Source of the DNA: Alcanivorax sp.
Lineage (GTDB): Bacteria; Pseudomonadota; Gammaproteobacteria; Pseudomonadales; Alcanivoracaceae
Reading direction: 5' to 3'
Assembly: GCF_017794965.1 (NCBI RefSeq)
Contig: NZ_CP051240.1
Location: 1,860,001-1,924,000 of the forward strand
Length of the DNA: 64,000 nucleotides
Shown piece after piece: positions 42,700-51,275 of the stretch (positions are counted from its first letter, which is position 1; every line of letters starts with the position of its first letter). The position numbers and the translations under genes were made by a program. The notes under the pieces are model-generated. The model was not told the DNA's origin and searched no databases. It saw only the letters and a program-made list of their open reading frames with translations.

Positions 42700-42737
42700 A
42701 CAGATCAATACGTTAAATTACTTTCAATATGATCTGT
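42700..42737 (-). other. Inverted repeat overlapping the lon stop
   Basis: ACAGATCA and TGATCTGT (8-base perfect arms, 22 apart) are followed on the minus strand by a T-rich stretch. Possibly a weak terminator for lon. Confidence 0.4.
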
Positions 42738-45133
42738 CAGTGTGTACTGGGTCGTTTGTTACCTTCCTGGTTTTTCTCTTCTGAAAGCGCCAAATCCTCA
42801 TCCTGCTCAGCTTGAGACAGCGGGCTGGGTTGATGAGTCAACGCTACATCAAGCACCTGGTCAATCCATTTTACCGGCTTGATCTCCAGAGATGCCTTGA
42901 TATTCTCCGGAATCTCTTTCAGATCCCGTTCGTTTTCTTCCGGAATCAATACCGTCTTGATTCCGCCACGGTGTGCCGCGAGGAGTTTTTCCTTGAGACC
43001 ACCAATGGGCAGCACCTGACCGCGAAGGGTAATTTCGCCGGTCATGGCTACGTCTGCGCGAACCGGGATACCGGTCAACACGGATACCATAGCAGTACAC
43101 ATGCCAATACCTGCGCTGGGGCCGTCTTTCGGCGTCGCGCCTTCAGGCACGTGCATGTGCAGGTCGTTACGCTCAAGTGCGCGACGACGAATGCCCAGGG
43201 TGCTGGCGCGGCTTTTCACCACTGTCCATGCAGCCTGAATGGATTCCTGCATCACATCGCCAAGGGAACCGGTAGAGATTACCCGCCCCTTGCCGGGAGT
43301 GGAAACACTTTCAATGGTCAGCAACTCACCGCCCACAGACGTCCAGGCCAGCCCGGTCACCTGACCGATCTGATCCTTATCTTCGGCACGACCAAAGCTG
43401 AACTTGCGAACCCCAAGGTAATGCTCAACCTGTTCATCGGAAAGCGTGATGGTCTCGGTAGAGCCGGCCAGCAGGTTTTCCTTAACAACCTTGCGGCAGA
43501 TCTTGCTGATTTCCCGCTCCAGGCCGCGCACACCCGCTTCCCGCGTGTAGTGCCGCACGATAAAACGCAGCACTTCGATATCAATTACCAGCTCATCCTT
43601 TTTCAGACCATTGTTCTTGATCTGTTTGGGGAGCAGGTATTGCAGGGCAATATTGACCTTTTCATCCTCGGTGTAGCCCGGGATACGGATCACTTCCATC
43701 CGGTCCAGCAACGGGCCGGGGATATTCATGGAGTTGGACGTACAGATAAACAGGGTTTCGGACAGGTTGTAGTCCACTTCCAGATAATGATCGCTGAAAG
43801 TGTCATTCTGTTCCGGATCCAGCACTTCCAGCAGTGCAGACGCCGGGTCACCACGGTTGTCCATGCCCATCTTGTCCACTTCGTCGAGCAGGAACAGGGG
43901 GTTACGCACACCAACCTTGGAGAGTTTCTGGATTACCTTGCCAGGCATGGAACCAATATAGGTTCGGCGATGACCACGAATTTCCGCCTCATCACGAACG
44001 CCGCCCAGCGCCATGCGAATGAACTTGCGATTGGTGGCCTTGGCAATGGACTGACCCAGCGAGGTCTTGCCCACACCCGGCGGGCCCACCAGACACAGGA
44101 CCGGCCCTTTCACCTTCCCGACCCGGCTTTGGACCGCCAGGAATTCGAGGATCCGGTCTTTTACTTCTTCCAGCCCGTAGTGGTCGCTGTCCAGCACGTT
44201 CTTGGCATTGACCAGGTCATGTTTTACCCGGCTACGCTTCTTCCATGGCACTGAGGTCATCCAGTCCAGATAACCGCGCACCACCGTGGCCTCCGCAGAC
44301 ATGGGAGACATCATCTTGAGCTTGTTGAACTCACTCTGGGCCTTGTCGCGGGCTTCCTTGGGCATGCCCACGCTGTCCAGTTTCTTCTCCAGCTCATCCA
44401 GATCATTGCCGGTCTCGTCGAGATCGCCAAGTTCCTTCTGGATCGCCTTCATCTGCTCGTTCAGGTAATACTCGCGCTGGCTCTTTTCCATCTGCTTCTT
44501 GACGCGACCGCGAATGCGCTTCTCAACCTTGAGCACATCAATGTCGGATTCCATCAAGGCAATCAGATGCTCGACACGCTCACGCACATCCACCATCTCA
44601 AGCACGTCCTGTTTTTCTTCCAGCTTGAGCTGCAAATGCGCCGCGATGGTATCGGCCAGTCGACTCACTTCATCAATGGAGGAAACAGAGCCCGTCACTT
44701 CAGGCGCCACTTTCTTGGAAAGCTTTACGTAGTCTTCGAACTGGGTCAGCAAAGACTTGGCCAGGGCGTCCTGCTCAGCAGCCTCCGGCAACCCTTCTTC
44801 CAGTTCACGGACGTCCGCCACCGCACCCTCATCGGCGAAATCCGCCTTGATCAGATGGGCTCGGGTGCCGCCTTCTACCAGCACCTTAACGGTACCGTCG
44901 GGTAGTTTGAGCAACTGCAGGATGGTGGACACGGTGCCGACCTTGTAGATCTCGTCGACACCCGGATCGTCGTCCGAGGCATTTCGCTGGGCAACCAGCA
45001 TGATTTGCTTATCAGCTGCCATGGCAGCTTCGAGGGCCGCAATGGATTTTTCCCGGCCAACGAACAGCGGGATCACCATGTGCGGGTACACCACCACATC
45101 ACGCAGTGGTAACAGCGGAATATCTTTCAGCAC
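42737..45133 (-). CDS. lon: ATP-dependent protease La (canonical Lon)
   Basis: A 798-residue Lon. N-terminal domain, the coiled-coil QREYYLNEQMKAIQKELG, Walker A GPPGVGKT, and the protease dyad S673 (KDGPSAG) and K716 (GGLKEK), again 43 residues apart. It degrades misfolded and regulatory proteins. It lies between clpX and hupB, the usual neighbourhood, which marks it as the canonical copy; the other Lon is at 7515-9884. The gap to clpX is 30 bases, so it is probably co-transcribed. Confidence 0.98.
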   Translation of the reverse strand: MLKDIPLLPLRDVVVYPHMVIPLFVGREKSIAALEAAMAADKQIMLVAQRNASDDDPGVDEIYKVGTVSTILQLLKLPDGTVKVLVEGGTRAHLIKADFADEGAVADVRELEEGLPEAAEQDALAKSLLTQFEDYVKLSKKVAPEVTGSVSSIDEVSRLADTIAAHLQLKLEEKQDVLEMVDVRERVEHLIALMESDIDVLKVEKRIRGRVKKQMEKSQREYYLNEQMKAIQKELGDLDETGNDLDELEKKLDSVGMPKEARDKAQSEFNKLKMMSPMSAEATVVRGYLDWMTSVPWKKRSRVKHDLVNAKNVLDSDHYGLEEVKDRILEFLAVQSRVGKVKGPVLCLVGPPGVGKTSLGQSIAKATNRKFIRMALGGVRDEAEIRGHRRTYIGSMPGKVIQKLSKVGVRNPLFLLDEVDKMGMDNRGDPASALLEVLDPEQNDTFSDHYLEVDYNLSETLFICTSNSMNIPGPLLDRMEVIRIPGYTEDEKVNIALQYLLPKQIKNNGLKKDELVIDIEVLRFIVRHYTREAGVRGLEREISKICRKVVKENLLAGSTETITLSDEQVEHYLGVRKFSFGRAEDKDQIGQVTGLAWTSVGGELLTIESVSTPGKGRVISTGSLGDVMQESIQAAWTVVKSRASTLGIRRRALERNDLHMHVPEGATPKDGPSAGIGMCTAMVSVLTGIPVRADVAMTGEITLRGQVLPIGGLKEKLLAAHRGGIKTVLIPEENERDLKEIPENIKASLEIKPVKWIDQVLDVALTHQPSPLSQAEQDEDLALSEEKNQEGNKRPSTH

Positions 45134-45163
45134 GTATTGCCTCTAATAACCAGGGGTGGCGCC

Positions 45164-46444
45164 TCAGTCGGGCGCCACTTTGGAAGACTGCTCGCTGTTT
45201 TCATAGATCAACAGCGGGTCGGATTCGCCTTTGATGGTCGGGCTGTCGATAACGACCTTGGCAACCCCATCCATGGAAGGCACCTGGTACATGGTGTCCA
45301 GCAGAACGCTTTCCAGAATGGATCGCAGGCCCCGGGCACCGGTTTTGCGCTCCATGGCCTTGTGGGCCACCGCGCGCAGGGCATCGTCACGGAAATCCAG
45401 TTCGACGCCTTCCATCTCGAACAAGCGGCCATATTGCTTGGTCAGCGCATTGCGTGGCTCGGTAAGGATCTGTACCAGAGCATCTTCGCTGAGCTCTTCC
45501 AGGGTAGCGATCACCGGCAGACGACCGATGAATTCCGGGATCAGGCCATACTTGACCAGATCTTCCGGTTCCACATCCACCAGCAGCTCACCCAGGTTGC
45601 GGGTGTCGTCCTTGCTTTTCACTTCGGCAGAAAAGCCGATACCGCCCTTCTCGGAACGGTCGCGAATAACCTTGTCCAGGCCAGCAAAGGCGCCACCACA
45701 GATGAACAGCATGTTGGAGGTATCCACCTGCAGGAATTCCTGCTGGGGATGCTTGCGCCCACCCTGAGGCGGCACAGACGCCACAGTACCTTCGATCAGC
45801 TTGAGCAATGCCTGCTGCACGCCCTCACCACTCACATCACGGGTGATGGAGGGGTTGTCGGACTTGCGGGAAATCTTGTCGATTTCATCGATGTAAACAA
45901 TGCCGCGCTGGGCTTTGTCCACGTCGTAGTCACATTTCTGCAGCAGTTTCTGGATAATATTTTCAACGTCCTCACCCACATAACCGGCTTCGGTCAGGGT
46001 GGTAGCATCCGCAATGGTGAACGGTACGTTGAGCAGACGGGCCAGGGTCTCGGCCAGCAGGGTCTTACCACTACCGGTGGGACCAATAAGCAAAATATTG
46101 CTCTTGCCAAGCTCTACCTCATCACGTCCCTTGCCGCCGCTGCGCAGACGCTTGTAGTGGTTGTACACCGCTACCGCGAGCACTTTCTTGGCCCGGTCCT
46201 GACCAATCACGTATTCATCAAGGGTGTCCTTGATCTCTTCGGGCTTGGGCAGTCGCTCGCCACCGGTATCACCGGTGTCTTCCTGCACTTCCTCGCGGAT
46301 AATGTCGTTACACAGATCCACACACTCATCGCAGATAAAGACCGAGGGCCCCGCAATCAGCTTGCGAACCTCATGCTGGCTTTTGCCGCAAAATGAGCAG
46401 TACAGCAGCTTGCCGTCATCGCTCTTGCCAGTGGAATCGGTCAT
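45164..46444 (-). CDS. clpX: ClpXP unfoldase subunit ClpX
   Basis: A 426-residue AAA+ unfoldase. The N-terminal zinc domain has C16, C19, C38 and C41. Walker A GPTGSGKT is at 121-128, Walker B is GIVYIDEIDK, and the ClpP-binding loop and pore loop (GYVGED) are present. It recognises SsrA-tagged and other substrates and feeds them to ClpP, encoded 130 bases upstream. A heat-shock-like promoter is predicted in that gap. Confidence 0.98.
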   Translation of the reverse strand: MTDSTGKSDDGKLLYCSFCGKSQHEVRKLIAGPSVFICDECVDLCNDIIREEVQEDTGDTGGERLPKPEEIKDTLDEYVIGQDRAKKVLAVAVYNHYKRLRSGGKGRDEVELGKSNILLIGPTGSGKTLLAETLARLLNVPFTIADATTLTEAGYVGEDVENIIQKLLQKCDYDVDKAQRGIVYIDEIDKISRKSDNPSITRDVSGEGVQQALLKLIEGTVASVPPQGGRKHPQQEFLQVDTSNMLFICGGAFAGLDKVIRDRSEKGGIGFSAEVKSKDDTRNLGELLVDVEPEDLVKYGLIPEFIGRLPVIATLEELSEDALVQILTEPRNALTKQYGRLFEMEGVELDFRDDALRAVAHKAMERKTGARGLRSILESVLLDTMYQVPSMDGVAKVVIDSPTIKGESDPLLIYENSEQSSKVAPD

Positions 46445-46491
46445 CGAATTGCCTCTAAACCTGTGTATTGGATATCGGGTTGTCTTTGAAG

Positions 46492-46518
46492 ATGCAGGGA
46501 GACCGGGGCTTTTTCAAG
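46492..46518 (-). promoter_or_regulatory. Possible sigma32 (heat-shock) promoter of clpX
   Basis: On the minus strand CTTGAAA (46512-46518) is followed after 12 bases by CCCTGCAT (46492-46499), close to the RpoH pattern CTTGAAA...CCCCAT. It lies about 50 bases before the clpX ATG. Confidence 0.4.
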
Positions 46519-46574
46519 TCCACCGGGCCTCTCCGCCCCTCCGTTAGGACACTTTTTATACGAAAGTCCCTCAA

Positions 46575-47231
46575 TTACACCGGTCGCTGTTTCAATACAG
46601 CGTCAATGATGCCGTATTCCTGGGCTTCATCCGCACCCATGAAGTTATCGCGATCGGTGTCCTTTTCCAGCCGCTCCAGCGGCTGCCCGGTGTGATGCGC
46701 CAGCAGGTTGTTCAGCTGCCCCTTGATCTTGAGGATTTCCTTGGCGTGGATCTCGATATCTGAAGCCTGGCCCTGGAATCCACCCAGCGGCTGGTGAATC
46801 ATCACCCGCGCGTTGGGCAGTGCATGCCGTTTGCCGGCCGCACCTGCGGCCAACAGGAAGGCGCCCATGCTGGCAGCCTGGCCTACACACATGGTGGACA
46901 CATCCGGCTTGATGAACTGCATGGTGTCGTAGATGGACATGCCCGCCGTTACAGAACCGCCCGGGCTATTGATGTACAGATGGATGTCCTTGTCCGGGTT
47001 TTCGGACTCCAGAAACAGCATCTGAGCCACGATCAGGTTGGCCATGTGATCTTCTACCTGGCCGATCATGAAAATCACCCGCTCCTTGAGCAGGCGGGAA
47101 TAGATATCAAACGAACGCTCACCACGGGCGGTCTGCTCAATCACCACCGGTACCAGGCCAAGGTTGGTCGGGTCCTTGCTCAGCTCGGTCATTTCCGGGG
47201 TCATGGATTGAATACGGCTCAAGTCGATCAT
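46575..47231 (-). CDS. clpP: ClpP protease subunit
   Basis: A 218-residue ClpP. The Ser-His-Asp triad is S121 (GQAASMG), H146 (MIHQPLGG) and D195 (DTDRD). The head domain and LLKERVIFMIGQVEDHMAN are typical. Start at ATG 47231 with AAGGA nine bases upstream; a propeptide of about 15-25 residues is expected to be cleaved. The frame continues upstream to 47342 without a start signal. A promoter at 47412-47440 leaves a leader of about 175 bases. Confidence 0.97.
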   Translation of the reverse strand: MIDLSRIQSMTPEMTELSKDPTNLGLVPVVIEQTARGERSFDIYSRLLKERVIFMIGQVEDHMANLIVAQMLFLESENPDKDIHLYINSPGGSVTAGMSIYDTMQFIKPDVSTMCVGQAASMGAFLLAAGAAGKRHALPNARVMIHQPLGGFQGQASDIEIHAKEILKIKGQLNNLLAHHTGQPLERLEKDTDRDNFMGADEAQEYGIIDAVLKQRPV

Positions 47232-47411
47232 GTAGCGCTTTCCTTCTCGTCGATCGTCCGCGGACGCTCTTGTTGGTATGGGTGCATTGAGCGACGTTTT
47301 GCCGCCGCCAAGGCCCTCTCCTGATGCTGCAATGGGGCCCAATCAGGCGCAAAACAAGGCGTTCAGGAAAATTTAGTCTTCCCGCATCTTATGACGGCAC
47401 CACAGGGGCGT

Positions 47412-47440
47412 CTATAAAAGCGGGCGCAGGAGGGGTTCAA
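47412..47440 (-). promoter_or_regulatory. Predicted clpP promoter
   Basis: TTGAAC (47435-47440) and TTATAG (47412-47417) have a 17-base spacer on the minus strand. The -35 with its preceding C reads CTTGAA, so sigma32 recognition is also possible. Confidence 0.6.
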
Positions 47441-47441
47441 G

Positions 47442-47467
47442 TGCACAATTCTTGGCCAGATTGTGCA
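47442..47467. promoter_or_regulatory. Inverted repeat abutting the clpP -35, candidate operator
   Basis: TGCACAAT (47442-47449) and ATTGTGCA (47460-47467) are perfect 8-base arms with a 10-base spacer, one base upstream of the -35. The geometry fits an activator or repressor dimer; the protein is unknown. Confidence 0.45.
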
Positions 47468-47563
47468 TTTATAGGTCAATTCAGGCAGAAAACCGTGCAA
47501 AAAAGACGCCTGAAGAGCGAAAAAGTGGCTCAATTGGGGTAACAAAACCGGGTGATATTAGTA

Positions 47564-47584
47564 GCGAGTTACGAGTTTCGAGTT
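47564..47584. repeat. Heptad array, GCGAGTT family
   Basis: Units GCGAGTT, ACGAGTT, TCGAGTT, then GCGAA. The sequence differs at one base from the array at 61473-61493. Confidence 0.75.
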
Positions 47585-47750
47585 GCGAAAGGTGAAAACC
47601 AGGCGAGCCTAATGCCTTGTTTCTTGCCCGCAGTCAGGTTTTCCCGGGTTTGCGGGAATCTGCTGCTCCAGCGCTTTACTCCGCCTTGAGTGAGATTGAT
47701 GCCATGGGGACAGCTTGCGGAACAAAGGGGGTTTTGATCCTGGGTTTTGA

Positions 47751-47776
47751 TCGCCCCTCGAGTGGGGCTCCTACAG
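47751..47776. repeat. REP-like palindrome
   Basis: CGCCCCTCGAGTGGGGCTCCTACAG-type sequence: palindrome CCCCTCGAGTGGGG followed by CTCCTACAG. Confidence 0.5.
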
Positions 47777-47804
47777 CAACAACAGCAGCACTCAGCAATT
47801 CGCG

Positions 47805-47831
47805 CTCAGTGAACTCTGTGACCTCTGTGGT
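47805..47831. repeat. 9-base-period repeat (CTCTGTGAC family)
   Basis: Units CTCAGTGAA, CTCTGTGAC, CTCTGTGGT. The reverse complement of 61530-61556 is the same with one change. Confidence 0.75.
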
Positions 47832-47850
47832 AAATCCGCTTTTGATCTTT

Positions 47851-47894
47851 GCGTGTTGCGTGATGCATGAAGCGTGTTGCAGCCGCAGAGCGGC
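47851..47894. repeat. Hairpin-capped heptad array, GCGTGTT family
   Basis: Units GCGTGTT, GCGTGAT, GCATGAA, GCGTGTT (47851-47878), then GCA and the hairpin GCCGC-AGA-GCGGC (47882-47894). Its reverse complement has the same layout as 51037-51080. Confidence 0.8.
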
Positions 47895-47895
47895 A

Positions 47896-47925
47896 TAAAA
47901 AAAGGGCCCGAAGGCCCCTTTTTTA
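47896..47925 (-). terminator. tig terminator
   Basis: On the minus strand GGGCC-TTCG-GGCCC with a TTCG tetraloop is followed by T7. Confidence 0.92.
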
Positions 47926-47942
47926 TGCGCAGAGCGCCGGGA

Positions 47943-49256
47943 TCAGGCTTCAGCCTGCTCGCGGGGCTTCACGGCGTCCTGGTAGGACATGGTCTTTTCT
48001 TCCACCTTGGCGCTGTCCAGCACCAGGTCGACCACTTGCTCTTCCAGTACCGCGCCTTCGATCTGCTGCAGCTGCTGGGGGTTACCGTACACCCAGTTCA
48101 CGACTTCTTCCGGCTTTTCGTACTGCTCAGCGATTTCCTCAACACGGGCCTTCACCTTGTCAGCGTCAGCTTTCAGCTCGTTCTGATCCAGGATGGCACG
48201 GATGATCAGGCCCAGGCGTACGGAACGCTGTGCCTGCTCGGTGAACAGATCGTCAGGCAGAATAGACGCATCGAACTGCTGGCCACCGCCAAACTGCTGC
48301 ACCATCTGCTGACGCATGCGCTGAACTTCCTGGCTGACCAGGGCTGCCGGCAGATCAAATTCGTGCAGTTCAGCCAGTCCTTCCATGACCTGCTCTTTTA
48401 CCTTGCCGGTCACAGCATTCTTCAGCTCGCGCTCCATGTTCTTGCGCACTTCAGCCTTGAATTTGGCTTCATCGCCATCTTCAACGCCAAAACCTTTCAT
48501 GAACTCCGCGTCCACTTCCGGCAGCTGCTTGCCTTCCACCTTGTTCACCTTGATCTGGAACACCACCGCCTGACCTTTCAGGTCTTCAGAGTGGTATTCT
48601 TCCGGGAAGGTCACGTTGATGTCTTTCTCTTCGCCGGCCTTCATGCCAACGATGCCATCTTCAAAACCCGGGATCATCTGACCGGAACCCAGCTCCAGGT
48701 TCTGACCTTCAGCGGTACCGCCCTCAAAGGCTTCATCGCCCTTCAGGCCCTTGTAGTCGATGTTGACGCGATCGCCTTCTTCAGCGGCACGGTCCACTTC
48801 TTCGAACTGGGCACGTTGCTGACGCAGGGTCTCGATCATGGTGTCCACGTCTTCATCAGACACGTCAGCCACCGGCTTTTCTACCGCCACACCATCGAAC
48901 GCTTTCAGTTCGACTTCCGGGTAAACTTCAAAGGTGGCAACGAATTCCAGATCCTTGCCTGCTTCATTGGTGGTCGCTTCAAAGCCAGGCATACCGGCCG
49001 GTTGCAGCTTTTCCTGCTCAACGGCTTCGATGAAGGCTTCACGCATGACATCGGCCAGCACCTCGTTACGCACAGTACCGCCGAAGCGACGCTTCACTTC
49101 GCGCATGGGCACTTTACCCGGGCGGAAACCGTCCAGACGGATATTCTTTTTGGCTTCCTGCAGTTTATTTTCTACTGCAGAGTCCACCTTCTCCGCCGGA
49201 ACACCCACCGTCAGACGGCGCTCAAGACCTGAAGTCGTTTCAACAGAAACCTGCAT
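47943..49256 (-). CDS. tig: Trigger factor
   Basis: A 437-residue trigger factor. The ribosome-docking signature appears as GFRPGKVPMREVKRRFG (near 45), the FKBP-type PPIase domain near 155-240 (EGDRVNIDYKG, then GQMIPGFEDGIVGMKAGEEK), and the helical C-domain follows. It chaperones nascent chains. Its location upstream of clpP is standard, but here about 700 bases of repeats separate the two, so it is probably a separate transcript ending at the TTCG terminator. Confidence 0.97.
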   Translation of the reverse strand: MQVSVETTSGLERRLTVGVPAEKVDSAVENKLQEAKKNIRLDGFRPGKVPMREVKRRFGGTVRNEVLADVMREAFIEAVEQEKLQPAGMPGFEATTNEAGKDLEFVATFEVYPEVELKAFDGVAVEKPVADVSDEDVDTMIETLRQQRAQFEEVDRAAEEGDRVNIDYKGLKGDEAFEGGTAEGQNLELGSGQMIPGFEDGIVGMKAGEEKDINVTFPEEYHSEDLKGQAVVFQIKVNKVEGKQLPEVDAEFMKGFGVEDGDEAKFKAEVRKNMERELKNAVTGKVKEQVMEGLAELHEFDLPAALVSQEVQRMRQQMVQQFGGGQQFDASILPDDLFTEQAQRSVRLGLIIRAILDQNELKADADKVKARVEEIAEQYEKPEEVVNWVYGNPQQLQQIEGAVLEEQVVDLVLDSAKVEEKTMSYQDAVKPREQAEA

Positions 49257-49331
49257 AACATCCTCTTTAAAAAGACTTTTTGCTGCTCACCGCCAATAAC
49301 AATGACGCAGACGGCTCGATTAAGGGCGCAG

Positions 49332-49360
49332 ATTATAATCAAACACGCCCCGTATGCCTA
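49332..49360 (-). promoter_or_regulatory. Predicted tig promoter
   Basis: On the minus strand TAGGCA (49355-49360) and a perfect TATAAT (49332-49337) are 17 bases apart, about 75 bases before the tig ATG. Confidence 0.6.
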
Positions 49361-49393
49361 CATAACCCGCCGGGTTAGTGGTGGCCACATACG

Positions 49394-49427
49394 AAAAAGC
49401 CTCCGGGGTGTCCCGGAGGCTTTTTCG
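49394..49427 (-). terminator. Terminator of the Pro-Arg-His tRNA operon
   Basis: The stem AAAGCCTCCGG/CCGGAGGCTTT with loop GGTGTC is flanked by A5 and T5, about ten bases after tRNA-His. Confidence 0.9.
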
Positions 49428-49437
49428 ATATTGCGTA

Positions 49438-49514
49438 TGGGGTGACTGAGGGGATTTGAACCCCCGACCACCGGAGTCACAATCCGGGGCTCTACCAACT
49501 GAGCTACAGTCACC
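49438..49514 (-). tRNA. tRNA-His (anticodon GTG)
   Basis: A 77-base sequence including the encoded extra G at position -1 that pairs with C73, the histidine identity element. Acceptor GTGACTG/CAGTCAC, anticodon loop TTGTGAC, T-arm GGTTCAAATCC, CCA encoded. Last gene of a three-tRNA operon. Confidence 0.96.
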
Positions 49515-49536
49515 ATAAACTTGTCGCTTCCCTGCC

Positions 49537-49613
<77 letters not shown>

Positions 49614-49637
49614 ATTGCAGGTTCCGCTGTTCACTGA

Positions 49638-49714
49638 TGGTCGGGGTGGAGGGATTCGAACCCCCGACATCCTGCTCCCAAAGCAGGCGCGCTACCAGGC
49701 TGCGCTACACCCCG
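49638..49714 (-). tRNA. tRNA-Pro (anticodon TGG)
   Basis: 77 bases with encoded CCA. Acceptor CGGGGTG/CACCCCG, anticodon loop TTTGGGA, T-arm GGTTCGAATCC. First gene of the operon; the other proline tRNA of the window reads CGG. Confidence 0.96.
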
Positions 49715-50134
49715 TGTATCAGTCACGCCAACAGTGCTTGAAAGCGAGGCGCGCATAATACTCGGCACCCCGGGTAGCGTCAACGCACCGGGGAACAAAA
49801 AAATCTCTAACGCACAGATTTTAAACAACTTGTGAGGGTAGCCGCCATTCTGACAGCACCTGTTCGGACAGTTTTTCGATTCCAGGGGGGAGCACTCCGC
49901 CCTCCCCTTATCAGCAATGGCGGCCGCCCGACGCCTGATGTGAAAAGCAAAACACTCCGCATCAAGGCCAGGCAGTCGACCATCGCCGGGATCTGAAACG
50001 AACACACATCAGCCGCGAACAACAAAAACAACACCTTAGGCCTTCGCACTGAAGCTTGCTTTGCGCCCATGGGCCGCCCGTGCGAAAATCTCGCGCCCTG
50101 ATTCCCCTTTATCTTTACCGCAGAGAGAGACTTC
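49715..50134. other. Intergenic region holding divergent promoters of the tRNA operon and folD
   Basis: 420 bases without a supported gene. The tRNA promoter is at 49755-49783; the folD promoter is not obvious. The ORFs crossing it on the minus strand run into folD or through the tRNAs. Confidence 0.6.
49755..49783 (-). promoter_or_regulatory. Strong sigma70 promoter of the tRNA operon
   Basis: On the minus strand TTGACG (49778-49783), 17 bases, TATTAT (49755-49760), then the GC-rich discriminator GCGCGCC, the hallmark of growth-rate-controlled (ppGpp-sensitive) stable RNA promoters. Confidence 0.85.
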
Positions 50135-50980
50135 ATGACCGCCCAGATTCTCGATGGCAAGGCCCTGGCCCAGCAATTCGAAGAAGAGATGCGCCAACGG
50201 GTTGAGGCCCTGAAAGCCAAAGCGGATGGCCGCACCCCGATTCTGGCCACCATCCTGGTTGGGGCTGATCCTGCCTCCGCCACCTATGTAAAGATGAAGG
50301 GCAATGCCTGCCGCCGCGTGGGCATGGAATCCGAGGCCATCGAAATGGCGGAAAGCACCACCACCGAGGAGCTGCTCGCCAAGATCGACGAACTGAACAA
50401 CAACCCGGATGTGCATGGCATCCTGCTGCAGCACCCGGTACCCGCCCAGATTGACGAGCGCGCCTGTTTTGACGCCATCAGCCTGGAAAAGGATGTGGAC
50501 GGCGTGACCTGCCTGGGCTTCGGGCGCATGAGCATGGGCGAAGCCGCCTATGGCTGCGCCACCCCCAAGGGCATCATGCGCCTGCTGGAGCACTATCAGG
50601 TAGAAATGGAAGGCAAGCACGCCGTCGTGGTCGGCCGTAGTGCCATCCTCGGCAAGCCCATGGCGATGATGATGCTGGAAGCCAACGCCACCGTGACCAT
50701 CTGCCACAGCCGCACCCAGAACCTGGCCGACCTGGTGAAACAGGCGGATATCGTTGTCGGAGCCGTAGGTAAACCGGAATTCATCAAGGCTGACTGGATC
50801 AAGGACGGTGCAGTGGTCGTGGATGCCGGCTACCACCCGGAAAAATGCGGCGACATCGAGCTGGCCCCGCTGGTTGACCGCGTAGCCGCCTACACCCCGG
50901 TCCCCGGCGGTGTCGGCCCCATGACCATCAACACCCTGATCTTCCAGACCCTGCAGTCCGGCGAGAAAGCCCTGGGTTAA
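50135..50980 (+). CDS. folD: Methylenetetrahydrofolate dehydrogenase/cyclohydrolase FolD
   Basis: A 281-residue bifunctional FolD. The catalytic lysine lies in YVKMKGNACRRVGM (near 50), the Rossmann motif in VVVGRSAILGKPMAMMML (near 165), and PGGVGPMTINTL near the end is the second family signature. It interconverts 5,10-methylene- and 10-formyl-THF using NADP. Start ATG at 50135 with GAGAGAG upstream. A terminator follows directly. Confidence 0.97.
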   Translation: MTAQILDGKALAQQFEEEMRQRVEALKAKADGRTPILATILVGADPASATYVKMKGNACRRVGMESEAIEMAESTTTEELLAKIDELNNNPDVHGILLQHPVPAQIDERACFDAISLEKDVDGVTCLGFGRMSMGEAAYGCATPKGIMRLLEHYQVEMEGKHAVVVGRSAILGKPMAMMMLEANATVTICHSRTQNLADLVKQADIVVGAVGKPEFIKADWIKDGAVVVDAGYHPEKCGDIELAPLVDRVAAYTPVPGGVGPMTINTLIFQTLQSGEKALG

Positions 50981-50993
50981 AAACCTGCCCAGC

Positions 50994-51032
50994 CAAAAGC
51001 CGCGACCAGCCCATGCTGCTCGCGGCTTTTTT
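50994..51032 (+). terminator. folD terminator
   Basis: The stem AAAAGCCGCGA/TCGCGGCTTTT with a 14-base loop ends in T6. Confidence 0.85.
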
Positions 51033-51036
51033 GTGT

Positions 51037-51080
51037 GCCGCTCTGCGGCTGCAACACGCTTCACGCATCACGCGGCACGC
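51037..51080. repeat. Hairpin-capped heptad array, AACACGC family
   Basis: Hairpin GCCGC-TCT-GCGGC (51037-51049), TGC, then AACACGC, TTCACGC, ATCACGC, GGCACGC (51053-51080). It mirrors 47851-47894. Confidence 0.8.
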
Positions 51081-51108
51081 TACATGTAAACACGGGGGCA
51101 TCACACAA

Positions 51109-51183
51109 TGTGGGAGTTTGCTTGCAAACGAAGCTTTTCCCAACCTCGCCCCACCCCTCTTCGCTTGCAAGCAAGCTCCCACA
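51109..51183. repeat. REPIN-like inverted REP pair
   Basis: TGTGGGAGTTTGCTTGC and CGCTTGCAAGCAAGCTCCCA face each other across about 25 bases, giving a long imperfect hairpin. Confidence 0.65.
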
Positions 51184-51275
51184 AAAAGTGAAAGCCACTG
51201 CCACAAAAAAGCCGCACCCAAATTCGGGCGCGGCCTCTATGCTCTCAGCCAACCACCACGCGAAACCGCGCAGCT

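Larger units (their letters stand above)
47232..47942. other. Long intergenic region between tig and clpP
   Basis: 710 bases with no gene. From the clpP side: leader, promoter (47412-47440), inverted repeat (47442-47467), heptad array (47564-47584), REP-like copy (47751-47776), 9-base-period repeat (47805-47831), heptad array (47851-47878), hairpin (47882-47894) and tig terminator (47896-47925). Confidence 0.7.

Noticed and set aside
42812..44254. A 480-codon plus-strand frame inside lon
   Set aside because: It is antisense to an unambiguous Lon coding region; long antisense frames of this kind (also over yejF, clpX, tig and acnB) follow from the codon bias of GC-rich genes.
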